In this document: piece after piece, positions 42,001-56,200 of the stretch
Position numbering within the stretch: the stretch's first letter is position 1
Layout of the letters: each line of letters begins with the position of its first letter
NCBI GenBank assembly: GCA_037954235.1
Contig: JBBMOA010000001.1
Location: forward strand, 31,149,574 to 31,213,573
Reading direction: 5' to 3'
DNA from: Aulostomus chinensis
Taxonomy: Eukaryota > Chordata > Actinopteri > Syngnathiformes > Aulostomidae
Length of the DNA: 64,000 bases
Translations under genes and position numbers: made by a program
Notes under the pieces: generated by a model
Database searches by the model: none
Seen by the model: only the letters and a program-made list of their open reading frames with translations
What the model was told of the DNA's origin: nothing

Positions 42001-45000
42001 AATTCTTCTGACATCACTGTCACAATATTTTGAGGTTCGTAGCAACTCTTACTACATTATTGTTGCATTATTTTAAGGTTGGTAGCAACTCTTACTACAT
42101 TACTGTCAGCATCACTTTGAGTTTATTTGCAACTATCACTACATTACTGTTAGCATCATTTTGAGTTGTTCAGCAATTCTCACGACATCACTGTAGCATT
42201 AAATTGAGTTCATTAGCAACTCTTACTAAATGAATCTCAGCATCACTTTGAGGTTGTTCGAAACTCTTACTACATTACTGTCAGCATCACTGAGTTTCTT
42301 AGCAACTTTCACTACATTACTGTTAGCATCATCTTGAGTTCATTAGCGATTCTTCCGACATCACTGTCGCAATATTTTGAGGTTCGTAGCAACTTTTACT
42401 ACATTACTGTCGCATTATTTTGAGGTTCGTAGCAACTCTTAGTACGTGACTGTCAGCATCACTTTGAGGTTATTCGAAACACTTACTACATTACTGTAAG
42501 CATCACTGAGTTGATTAGCAACTATCACTACATTACTGTTAGCATCATTTTGAGTTCATTAGCAATTCTTCCGACATCATTGTCGCAATATTTTTAGGTT
42601 CGTAGCAACTCTGTCTACATTATTGTTGCATTATTTTAAGGTTCGTAGCAACTCTTACTACATGACTGTCAGGATCACTTTGAGGTTCTTCGAAAGTTTC
42701 ACTCCATTACTGTTATCATCATTTTGAGTTCATTAGCAATTCTTACTACATCACTGTCGCATCATTTTCAGATCATTAACAATTCTGATGACATCACTGT
42801 CGCATCATTTTCAGATCTTTAGCAATTCTTCTGACATCACCGTCACATTATTTTAAGGTTCGTAGCAACTCTTACTACATGACTGTCAGCATCACTTTGA
42901 GTTTATTAGCAACTATCACTACATTACTGTTCGCATCATTTTGAGTTCATGAGCAATTCTCACGACATCACTGTAGCATTGAATTGAGTTCATTAGCAAC
43001 TCTTACTACATTATTGTTGCATTATTTTAAGGTTCGTAGCAACTCTTACTACATTACTGTCAGCATCACTTTGAGTTTATTAGCAACTATCACTACATTA
43101 CTGTTCGCATTATTTTGAGTTTATGAGCAATTCTCACGACATCACTGTAGCATTGAATTGAGTTCATTAGCAACTCTTACTAAATGACTGTCAGCATCAC
43201 TTTGAGGTTGTTCGAAACTCTTACTACATTACTGTAAGCATCACTGAGTTTCTTAGCAACTATCACTACATTACTGTTCGCATCATCTTGAGTTCATTAG
43301 CGATTCTTCCGACATCACTGTCGCAATATTTTGAGGTTCGTAGCAACTTTTACTACATTACTGTCGCATTATTTATAGGTTTGTAGCAACACTTACTCCA
43401 TGACTGTCAGCATCATTTTGAGGTTTTTCGAAAGTTTCACTCCATTACTGTTAGCATCATTTTGAGTTCATTCGCAATTCTTACTACATCACTGTCGCAT
43501 CATTTTGAGATCATTAGCAATTCTTCCGACATCACTGTCGCATTATTTTGAGGTTCGTAGCAACTCTTTGTACAAGACTGTCAGCATGACTTTGAGGTTA
43601 TTCGAAACGTTCACTCCATTACTGTTAGCATCATTTTGAGTTCATGAGCACTTTTTTCTAAATCACTGTCGCATCATTTTGAGATCTTTAGCAATTCTTC
43701 CGACATCACTGTCGTATTATTTTGAGGTTCGTAGCAACTCTTACTACATGACTGTCAGCATCACTTTGAGGTTATTCGAAACACTTACTACATTACTGTA
43801 AGCATCACTGACTTGATTAGCAACTATCACTACATTACTTTTAGCATCATTTTGAGTTCATTAGCAATTCTTCCGACATAACTGTCGCAATATTTTGAGG
43901 TTCGTAGCAACTTTTACTACATTACTGTCGCATTATTTTGAGGTTCGTAGCAACACTTACTACATGACTGTCAGCATCACTTTGAGGTTATTCGAAACTT
44001 TCACTCCATTACTGTTAGCATCATTTTGAGTTCATTAGCAATTCTTACTACATCACTTTCACATCATTTTGAGATCATTAGCAGTTCTTCCGACATCACT
44101 TTCGCAATATTTTGAGGTTCGTAGCAACTCTTACTACATTTTTGTTGCATTATTTTCAGGTTCGTAGCAACTCTTAATACATTACTGTCAGCATCACTTT
44201 GAGTTTATTAGCAACTATCACTACATTACTGTTCGCATAATTTTGAGTTCATGAGCAATTCTCACGACATCACTGTAGCATTGAATTGAGTTCATTAGCA
44301 ACTCTTACTACATTATTGTTGCATTATTTTAAGGTTCGTAGCAACTTTTACTACATTACTGTCAGCATCACTTTGAGTTTATTAGCAACTATCACTACAT
44401 TACTGTTCGCATTATTTTGAGTTTATGAGCAATTCTCACGACATCACTGTAGCATTGAATTGAGTTCATTAGCAACTCTTACTAAATGACTGTCAGCATC
44501 ACTTTGAGGTTGTTCGAAACTCTTACTACATTACTGTAAGCATCACTGAGTTTCTTAACAACTTTCACTACATTACTGTTAGCATCATCTTGAGTTCATT
44601 AGCGATTCTTCCGACATCACGGTCGCATTATTTTGAGGTACGTAGCAACTCTTACTACATGACTGTCAGCATCACTTTGAGGTTATTCGAAACTTTCACT
44701 CCATTACTGTTAGCATCATTTTGAGTTCATTAGCAATTCTTACTACATCACTTTCACATCATTTTGAGATCATTAGCAGTTCTTCCGACATCACTTTCGC
44801 AATATTTTGAGGTTCGTAGCAACTCTTACTACATTTTTGTTGCATTATTTTCAGGTTCGTAGCAACTCTTAATACATTACTGTCAGCATCACTTTGAGTT
44901 TATTAGCAACTATCACTACATTACTGTCAGCATCATTTTGAGTTCATGAGCAATTCTCACGACATCACTGTCGCATTTAATTGAGTTCATGAGCAACTCT

Positions 45001-48000
45001 TACTAAATGACTGTCAGCATCACTTTGAGGTTGTTTGAAACACTTACTACATTACTGTAAGCATCACTGAGTTTCTAAGCAACTATCACTACATTACTGT
45101 TTGCATCATCTTGAGTTTACTAGCAATTCTTCAGACATCACTGTCGCAATATTTTGAGGTTCGTAGCAACTTTTACTACATTAGTGTCGCATTATTTTGA
45201 GGTTCGTAGCAACTCTTACTACATGACTGTCAGCATCTCTTTGAGGTTATTCGAAACTTTCACTCCATTACTGTTAGCATCATTTTGAGTTCACTAGCAA
45301 TTCTTATTACATCACTGTCGCATCATTTTCAGATCATTAACAATTCTTCTGACATCACTGTCACATTATTTTGAGGTTCGTAGCAACTCTTACTACATGA
45401 CTGTCAGCATCACTTTGAGGTTGTTCGAATCACTTACTACATTACTGTCAGCATCACTGAGTTGATTAGCAACTATCACTACATTACTGTTAGCATCATT
45501 TTGAGTTCATTAGCAGTTCTTCCGACATCACTGTCGCAATATTTTGAGGTTCGTATTAACTTTTACTACATTACTGTCGCATTATTTTGAGGTTCGTAGC
45601 AACTCTTACTACATGACTGTCAGCATCTCTTTGAGGTTATTCGAAACTTTCACTCCATTACTGTTAGCATCATTTTGAGTTCACTAGCAATTCTTACTAC
45701 ATCACTGTCGCATCATTTTCAGATCATTAACAATTCTTCTGACATCACTGTCACATTATTTTGAGGTTCGTAGCAACTCTTACTACATGACTGTCAGCAT
45801 CACTTTGAGGTTGTTCGAATCACTTACTACATTACTGTCAGCATCACTGAGTTGATTAGCAACTATCACTACATTACTGTTAGCATCATTTTGAGTTCAT
45901 TAGCAGTTCTTCCGACATCACTGTCGCAATATTTTGAGGTTCGTATTAACTTTTACTATATTACTGTCGCATTATTTTGAGGTTCGTAGCAACACTTATT
46001 ACATGACTATCAGCATCACTTTGAGGTTATTCGAAAGTTTCACTCCATTACTGTTAGCATCATTTTGAGTTCATTAGCAATTCTTACTACATCACTGTCG
46101 CATCATTTTCAGATCATTAACAATTCTGATGACATCACTGTCGCATCATTTTCAGATCTTTAGCAATTCTTCTGACATCACCGTCACATTATTTTAAGGT
46201 TCGTAGCAACTCTTACTACATGACTGTCAGCATCACTTTGAGTTTATTAGCAACTATCACTACATTACTGTTCGCATCATTTTGAGTTCATGAGCAATTC
46301 TCACGACATCACTGTAGCATTGAATTGAGTTCATTAGCAACTCTTACTACATTATTGTTGCATTATTTTAAGGTTCGTAGCAACTCTTACTACATTACTG
46401 TCAGCATCACTTTGAGTTTATTAGCAACTATCACTACATTACTGTTCGCATTATTTTGAGTTTATGAGCAATTCTCACGACATCACTGTAGCATTGAATT
46501 GAGTTCATAAGCAACTCTTACTAAATGACTGTCAGCATCACTTTGAGGTTGTTCGAAACTCTTACTACATTACTGTAAGCATCACTGAGTTTCTTAGCAA
46601 CTTTCACTACATTACTGTTAGCATCATCTTGAGTTCATTAGCGATTCTTCCGACATCACTGTCGCAATATTTTGAGGTTCGTAGAAACTTTTACTACATT
46701 ACTGTCGCATTATTTATAGGTTTGTAGCAACACTTACTCCATGACTGTCAGCATCATTTTGAGGTTTTTCGAAAGTTTCACTCCATTACTGTTAGCATCA
46801 TTTTGAGTTCATTCGCAATTTTTACTACATCACTGTCGCATCATTTTGAGATCATTAGCAATTCTTCCGACATCACTGTCGCATTATTTTGAGGTTCGTA
46901 GCAACTCTTTGTACAAGACTGTCAGCATGACTTTGAGGTTATTCGAAACGTTCACTCCATTACTGTTAGCATCATTTTGAGTTCATGAGCACTTTTTTCT
47001 AAATCACTGTCGCATCATTTTGAGATCTTTAGCAATTCTTCCGACATCACTGTCGTATTATTTTGAGGTTCGTAGCAACTCTTACTACATGACTGTCAGC
47101 ATCACTTTGAGGTTATTCGAAACACTTACTACATTACTGTAAGCATCACTGACTTGATTAGCAACTATCACTACATTACTTTTAGCATCATTTTGAGTTC
47201 ATTAGCAATTCTTCCGACATAACTGTCGCAATATTTTGAGGTTCGTAGCAACTTTTACTACATTACTGTCGCATTATTTTGAGGTTCGTAGCAACACTTA
47301 CTACATGACTGTCAGCATCACTTTGAGGTTATTCGAAACTTTCACTCCATTACTGTTAGCATCATTTTGAGTTCATTAGCAATTCTTACTACATCACTTT
47401 CACATCATTTTGAGATCATTAGCAGTTCTTCCGACATCACTTTCGCAATATTTTGAGGTTCGTAGCAACTCTTACTACATTTTTGTTGCATTATTTTCAG
47501 GTTCGTAGCAACTCTTAATACATTACTGTCAGCATCACTTTGAGTTTATTAGCAACTATCACTACATTACTGTTAGCATCATTTTGAGTTCATGAGCAAT
47601 TCTCACGACATCACTGTAGCATTTAATTGAGTTCATTAGCAACTCTTACGAAATGACTGTCAGCATCACTTTGAGGTTGTTTGAAACACTTACTACATTA
47701 CTGTAAGCATCACTGAGTTTCTTAGCAACTATCACTACATTACTGTTTGCATCATCTTGAGTTTATTAGCAATTCTTCAGACATCACTGTCGCAATATTT
47801 TGAGGTTCGTAGCAACTTTTACTACATTACTGTCCCATTTTTTTGAGGTTTGTAGCAACACTTACTACATGACTGTCAGCATCACTTTGAGGTTATTCGA
47901 AACGTTCACTCCATTACTGTTAGCATCATTTTGAGTTCATTAGCAATTCTTACTACGTCACTGTCGCATCATTTTGAGATCATTAGCAATTCTTCCGACA

Positions 48001-51000
48001 TCACTGTCGCATTATTTTGAGGTTCGTAGCAACTCTTACTACATGACTGTCACCATCACTTTGAGGTTATTCGAAACACTTACTACATTACTGTAAGCAT
48101 CACTGAGTTGATGAGCAACTATCACTACATTACTGTTCGCATCATTTTAAGTTCATTAGCAATTCTTCCGACATCACTGTCGCAATATTTTGAGGTTCGT
48201 AGCAACTTTTACTACATTCCCGTGCAATATTTTGAGGTTCTTAGCAACTCTTACTACATGACTGTCAGCATCACTTTGAGGTTCTTCGAAAGTTTCACTC
48301 CATTACTGTTATCATCATTTTGAGTTCATTAGCAATTCTTACTACATCACTGTCGCATCATTTTCAGATCATTAACAATTCTTCTGACATCACTGTCACA
48401 TTATTTTGAGGTTCGTAGCAACTCTTACTACATGACTGTCAGCATCACTTTGAGGTTGTTCGAAACACTTAATACATTACTGTCAGCATCACTGAGTTGA
48501 TTAGCAACTATCACTTCATTACTGTTCGCATCATTTTGAGTTCATTAGCAGTTCTTCCGACATCACTGTCGCAATATTTTGAGGTTCGTATTAACTTTTA
48601 CTACATGACTGTCGCAATATTTTGAGGTTCGTAGCAACTTTTACTACATTATTGTTGCATTATTTTGAGGTTCGTAGCAACTTTTACTACATTATTGTCA
48701 GCATCACTTTGAGTTTTTTAGCAACTATCACTACATTACTGTTAGCATCATTTTGAGTTGTTGAGCAATTCTCACGACATCACTGTAGCATTAAATTGAG
48801 TTCATTAGCAACTCTTACTAAATTACTGTCAGCATCACTTTGAGGTTGTTAGAAACTCTTTCTACATTACTTTAAGCATCACTGAGTTTCTTAGCAACTA
48901 TCACTACATTACTGTTAGCATCATTTTGAGTTCATTAGCAATTCTTCCGACATCACTGTCGCAATATTTTGAGGTTCGTAGCAACTTTTACTACATTACT
49001 GTCGCATTATTTTGAGGTTCGTAGCAACACTTACTACATGACTGTCAGCATCACTTTGAGGTTATTCGAAAGTTTCACTCCATTACTGTTAGCATCATCT
49101 TGAGTTCATTTGCAATTCTTCCGACATCACTGTCGCAATATTTTGAGGTTCGTTGAAACTTTTACTACATTACTGTCGCATTATTTTGAGGTTCGTAGCA
49201 ACTCTTAGTACATGACTGTCAGCATCACTTTGAGGTTATTCGAAACGTTCACTCCATTACTGTTAGCATCATTCTGAGTTCATTAGCAATTCTGACTAAA
49301 TCACTGTCGCATCATTTTGAGATCTTTAGGATTTCTTCTGACATCACTGTCACATTATTTTGAGGTTCGTAGCAACTCTTACTACATGACTGTCAGCATC
49401 ACTTTGAGGTTGTTCGAAACACTTACTACATCACTGTCAGCATCAATGAGTTGATTAGCAACTATCACTACATTACTGTTAGCATCATTTTGAGTTCATT
49501 CGCAATTCTTCCGACATCACTGTCGCAATATTTTGAGGTTCGTAGCAACTTTTACTACATTACTGTCGCATTATTTTGAGGTTCGTAGCAACTCTTACTA
49601 CATGACTGTCAGCATCTCTTTGAGGTTATTCGAAACTTTCACTCCATTACTGTTAGCATCATTTTGAGTTCACTAGCAATTCTTACTACATCACTGTCGC
49701 ATCATTTTCAGATCATTAACAATTCTTCTGACATCACTGTCACATTATTTTGAGGTTCGTAGCAACTCTTACTACATGACTGTCAGCATCACTTTGAGGT
49801 TGTTCGAATCACTTACTACATTACTGTCAGCATCACTGAGTTGATTAGCAACTATCACTACATTACTGTTAGCATCATTTTGAGTTCATTAGCAGTTCTT
49901 CCGACATCACTGTCGCAATATTTTGAGTTTCGTATTAACTTTTACTACATTACTGTCGCATTATTTTGAGGTTCGTAGCAACACTTATTACATGACTGTC
50001 AGCATCACTTTGAGGTTATTCGAAAGTTTCACTCCATTACTGTTTGCATCATTTTGAGTTCATTAGCAATTCTTACTACATCACTGTCGCATCATTTTCA
50101 GATCATTAACAATTCTGATGACATCACTGTCGCATCATTTTCAGATCATTAGCAATTCTTCTGACATCACCGTCACATTATTTTAAGGTTCGTAGCAACT
50201 CTTACTACATGACTGTCAGCATCACTTTGAGTTTATTAGCAACTATCACTACATTACTGTTCGCATCATTTTGAGTTTATGAGCAATTCTCACGACATCA
50301 CTGTAGCATTGAATTGAGTTCATTAGCAGCTCTTACTACATTATTGTTGCATTATTTTAAGGTTCGTAGCAACTCTTACTACATTACTGTCAGCATCACT
50401 TTGAGTTTATTAGCAACTATCACTACATTACTGTTCGCATTATTTTGAGTTCATGAGCAATTCTCACGACATCACTGTAGCATTGAATTGAGTTCATTAG
50501 CAACTCTTACTAAATGACTGTCAGCATCACTTTGAGGTTGTTCGAAACTCTTACTACTTTACTGTAAGCATCACTGAGTTTCTTAGCAACTTTCACTACA
50601 TTACTGTTAGCATCATCTTGAGTTCATTAGCGATTCTTCCGACATCACTGTCGCAATATTTTGAGGTTCGTAGCAACTTTTACTACATTACTGTCGCATT
50701 ATTTTGAGGTTTGTAGCAACACTTACTCCATGACTGTCAGCATCATTTTGAGGTTTTTCGAAAGTTTCACTCCATTACTGTTAGCATCATTTTGAGTTCA
50801 TTAGCAATTCTTACTACATCACTGTCGCATCATTTTGAGATCATTAGCAATTCTTCCGACATCACTGTCGCATTATTTTGAGGTTCGTAGCAACTCTTTG
50901 TACAAGACTGTCAGCATCACTTTGAGGTTATTCGAAACGTTCACTCCATTACTGTTAGCATCATTTTGAGTTCATGAGCACTTTTTTCTAAATCACTGTC

Positions 51001-53200
51001 GCATCATTTTGAGATCTTTAGCAATTCTTCCGACATCACTGTCGTATTATTTTGAGGTTCGTAGCAACTCTTACTACATGACTGTCAGCATCACTTTGAG
51101 GTTATTCGAAACACTTACTACATTACTGTAAGCATCACTGACTTGATTAGCAACTATCACTACATTACTTTTAGCATCATTTTGAGTTCATTAGCAATTC
51201 TTCCGACATAACTGTCGCAATATTTTGAGGTTCGTAGCAACTTTTACTACATTACTGTCGCATTATTTTGAGGTTCGTAGCAACACTTACTACATGACTG
51301 TCAGCATCACTTTGAGGTTATTCGAAACTTTCACTCCATTACTGTTAGCATCATTTTGAGTTCATTAGCAATTCTTACTACATCACTTTCACATCATTTT
51401 GAGATCATTAGCAGTTCTTCCGACATCACTTTCGCAATATTTTGAGGTTCGTAGCAACTCTTACTACATTTTTGTTGCATTATTTTCAGGTTCGTAGCAA
51501 CTCTTAATACATTACTGTCAGCATCACTTTGAGTTTATTAGCAACTATCACTACATTACTGTTAGCATCATTTTGAGTTCATGAGCAATTCTCACGACAT
51601 CACTGTAGCATTTAATTGAGTTCATTAGCAACTCTTACTAAATGACTGTCAGCATCACTTTGAGGTTGTTTGAAACACTTACTACATTACTGTAAGCATC
51701 ACTGAGTTTCTTAGCAACTATCACTACATTACTGTTTGCATCATCTTGAGTTTATTAGCAATTCTTCAGACATCACTGTTGCAATATTTTGAGGTTCGTA
51801 GCAACTTTTACTACATTACTGTCCCATTTTTTTGAGGTTTGTAGCAACACTTACTACATGACTGTCAGCATCACTTTGAGGTTATTCGAAACGTTCACTC
51901 CATTACTGTTAGCATCATTTTGAGTTCATTAGCAATTCTTACTACGTCACTGTCGCATCATTTTGAGATCATTAGCAATTCTTCCGACATCACTGTCGCA
52001 TTATTTTGAGGTTCGTAGCAACTCTTACGACATGACTGTCACCATCACTTTGAGGTTATTCGAAACACTTACTACATTACTGTAAGCATCACTGAGTTGA
52101 TGAGCAACTATCACTACATTACTGTTCGCATCATTTTAAGTTCATTAGCAATTCTTCCGACATCACTGTCGCAATATTTTGAGGTTCGTAGCAACTTTTA
52201 CTCCATTACTGTGGCATTATATTGAGTTCATTAGCAACTCTTACTACATGACTGTCAGCATCACTTTGAGGTTATTCGAAACACTTACTACATTACTGTA
52301 AGCATCACTGACTTGATTAGCAACTATCACTACATTACTGTTAGCATCATTTTAAGTTCATTAACAACTCTTACTACATGACTGTCAGCATCACTTTGAG
52401 GTTATTCGAAACACTTACTACATTACTGGAAGCATCACTGACTTGATTATCAACTATCACTACATTACTGTTAGCATCATTTTAAGTTCATTAGCAATTC
52501 TTCCGACATCACTGTCGCAATATTTTGACGTTCGTAGCAACTTTTACTACATTCCCGTGCAATATTTTGAGGTTGTTAGCAACTCTTACTACATGACTGT
52601 CAGCATCACTTTGAGGTTCTTCGAAACACTTACTACATTACTGAAAGCATTACTGACTTGATTAGCAACTATCACTACATTACTGTTAGCATCATTTTGA
52701 GTTCATTAGCAATTCTTCCGACATCACTGTCGCAATATTTTGAGGTTCGTAGCAACTTTTACTACATTACTGTCGCATTATTTTGAGGTTCGTAGCAACT
52801 CTTACTACATGACTGTCAGCATCTCTTTGAGGTTATTCGAAACTTTCACTCCATTACTGTTAGCATCATTTTGAGTTCACTAGCAATTCTTACTACATCA
52901 CTGATGCATCATTTTCAGATCATTAACAATTCTTCTTACATCACTGTCACATTATTTTGAGGTTCGTAGCAACTCTTACTACATGACTGTCAGCATCACT
53001 TTGAGGTTGTTCGAAACACTTACTACATTACTGTCAGCATCACTGAGTTGATTAGCAACTATCACTTCATTACTGTTAGCATCATTTTGAGTTCATTAGC
53101 AGTTCTTCCGACATCACTGTCGCAATATTTTGAGGTTCGTATTAACTTTTACTACATGACTGTCGCAATATTTTGAGGTTCGTAGCAACTTTTACTACAT
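42001..53200 (+). repeat. Satellite with kilobase-scale higher-order repeats (block 3b)
   Basis: Rare words recur at fixed offsets. With offset 3341: ATTTATAGGT at 43371/46712, TTCATGAGCACTTTTTTC at 43641/46982, AATTCTGATGAC at 42781/46122. With offset 3989: 46122/50111, 46982/50971, CGTATTAAC 45942/49931, TCCCATTTTTTTG 47833/51822. The 3989 copy spans about 45560-48215 versus 49549-52204. A 390 bp tandem copy occurs at about 45200-45980 (CGTATTAAC at 45552 and 45942). Copies are near identical, so duplication is recent. No genes. Confidence 0.88.
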
Positions 53201-56200
53201 TATTGTTGCATTATTTTGAGGTTCGTAGCAACTTTTACTACATTATTGTCAGCATCATTTTGAGTTTTTTAGCAACTATCACTACATTACTGTTAGCATC
53301 ATTTTGAGTTCATGAGCAATTCTCACGACATCACTGTAGCATTAAATTGAGTTCATTAGCAACTCTTACTAAATGACTGTCAGCATCACTTTGAGGTTAT
53401 TCGAAACACTTACTACATTACTTTAAGCATCACTGAGTTTCTTAGCAACTATCACTACATTACTGTTAGCATCATTTTGAGTTCATTAGCAATTCTTCCG
53501 ACATCACTGTCGCAATATTTTGAGGTTCGTAGCAACTTTTACTCCATTACTGTCGCATTATTTTGAGGTTCGTAGCAACACTTACTACATGACTGTCAGC
53601 ATCACTTTGAGGTTATTCGAAAGTTTCACTCCATTACTGTTAGCATCATCTTGAGTTCATTAGCATTTCTTACTACGTCACTGTCGCATCATTTTGAGAT
53701 CATTAGCAAATCTTCCGACATCACTGTCGCATTATTTTGAGGTTCGTAGCAACTCTTACTACATGACTGTCACCATCACTTTGAGGTTATTCGAAACACT
53801 TACTACATTACTGTAAGCATCACTGAGTTGATTAGCAACTATCACTACATTACTGTTAGCATCATTTTAAGTTCATTAGCAATTCTTCCGACATCACTGA
53901 CGCAATATTTTGAGGTTCGTAGCAACTTTTACTCCATTACTGTGGCATTATATTGAGTTCATTAGCAACTCTTACTACATGACTGTCAGCATCACTTTGA
54001 GGTTATTCGAAACACTTACTACATTACTGTAAGCATCACTGACTTGATTAGCAACTATCACTACATTACTGTTAGCATCATTTTAAGTTCATTAGCAACT
54101 CTTACTACATGACTATCAGCATCACTTTGAGGTTATTCGAAACACTTACTACATTACTGTAAGCATCACTGACTTGATTAGCAACTATCACTACATTACT
54201 GTTAGCATCATTTTAAGTTCATTAGCAATTCTTCCGACATCACTGTCGCAATATTTTGAGGTTCGTAGCAACTTTTACTGCATTCCCGTGCAATATTTTG
54301 AGGTTCTTAGCAACTCTTACTACATGACTGTCAGCATCACTTTGAGGTTCTTCGAAACACTTACTACATTACTGAAAGCATTACTGACTTGATTCGCAAC
54401 TCTCACTACATTACTTTTAGCATCATTTTGAGTTCATTAGCAATTCTTCCGACATCACTGTCGCAATATTTTGAGGTTCGTAGCAACTTTTACTACATTA
54501 CTGTCGCATTATTTTAGGTTCGAAGCAACTCTTACTACATGACTGTCAGCATCTCTTTGAGGTTATTCGAAACTTTCACTCCATTACTGTTAGCATCATT
54601 TTGAGTTGTTGAGCAATTCTCACGACATCACTGTAGCATTAAATTGAGTTCATTAGCAACTCTTACTAAATGACTGTCAGCATCACTTTGAGGTTGTTAG
54701 AAACTCTTTCTACATTACTTTAAGCATCACTGAGTTTCTTAGCAACTATCACTACATTACTGTTAGCATCATTTTGAGTTCATTAGCAATTCTTCCGACA
54801 TCACTGTCGCAATATTTTGAGGTTCGTAGCAACTTTTACTACATTACTGTCGCATTATTTTGAGGTTCGTAGCAACACTTACTACATGACTGTCAGCATC
54901 ACTTTGAGGTTATTCGAAAGTTTCACTCCATTACTGTTAGCATCATCTTGAGTTCATTAGCATTTCTTACTACGTCACTGTCGCATCATTTTGAGATCAT
55001 TAGCAATTCTTCCGACATCACTGTCGCATTATTTTGAGGTTCGTAGCAAGTCTTACTACATGACTGTCACCATCACTTTGAGGTTATTCGAAACACTTAC
55101 TACATTATTGTAAGCATCACTGACTTGATTAGCAACTATCACTACATTACTGTTAGCATCATTTTAAGTTCATTAGCAATTCTTCCGACATCACTGTCGC
55201 AATATTTTGAGGTTCGTAGCAACTTTTACTCCATTACTGTGGCATTATATTGAGTTCATTAGCAACTCTTACTACATGACTGTCAGGATCACTTTGAGGT
55301 TATTCGAAACACTTACTACATTACTGTAAGCATCACTGAGTTGATTAGCAACTATCACTACATTACTGTTAGCATCATTTTAAGTTCATTAGCAACTCTT
55401 ACTACATGACTGTCAGCATCACTTTGAGGTTATTCGAAACACTTACTACATTACTGTAAGCATCACTGACTTGATGAGCAACTATCACTACATTACTGTT
55501 AGCATCATTTTAAGTTCATTAGCAATTCTTCCGACATCACTGTCGCAATATTTTGAGGTTCGTAGCAACTTTTACTACATTCCCGTGCAATATTTTGAGG
55601 TTCTTAGCAACTCTTACTACATGACTGTCAGCATCACTTTGAGTTTCTTCGAAACACTTACTACATTACTGTAAGCATCACTGACTTGATTAGCAACTAT
55701 CACTACATTACTGTTAGCATCATTTTAAGTTCATTAGCAATTCTTCCGACATCACTGTCGCAATATTTTGAGGTTCGTAGCAACTTTTACTACATTCCCG
55801 TGCAATATTTTGAGGTTCTTAGCAACTCTTTCTACATGACTGTTCGCATCACTTTGAGGTTCTTCGAAACACTTACTACATTACTGAAAGCATTACTGAC
55901 TTGATTCGCAACTATCACTACATTACTTTTAGCATCATTTTGAGTTCATTAGCAATTCTTCCGACATCACTGTCGCAATATTTTGAGGTTCGTAGCAACT
56001 TTTACTCCATTACTGTGGCATTATATTGAGTTCATTAGCAAGTCTTACTACATGACTGTCAGGATCACTTTGAGGTTATTCGAAACACTTACTACATTAC
56101 TATAAGCATCACTGACTTGATTAGCAACTATCACTACATTACTGTTAGCATCATTTTAAGTTCATTAGCAACTCTTACTACATGACTGTCAGCATCACTT

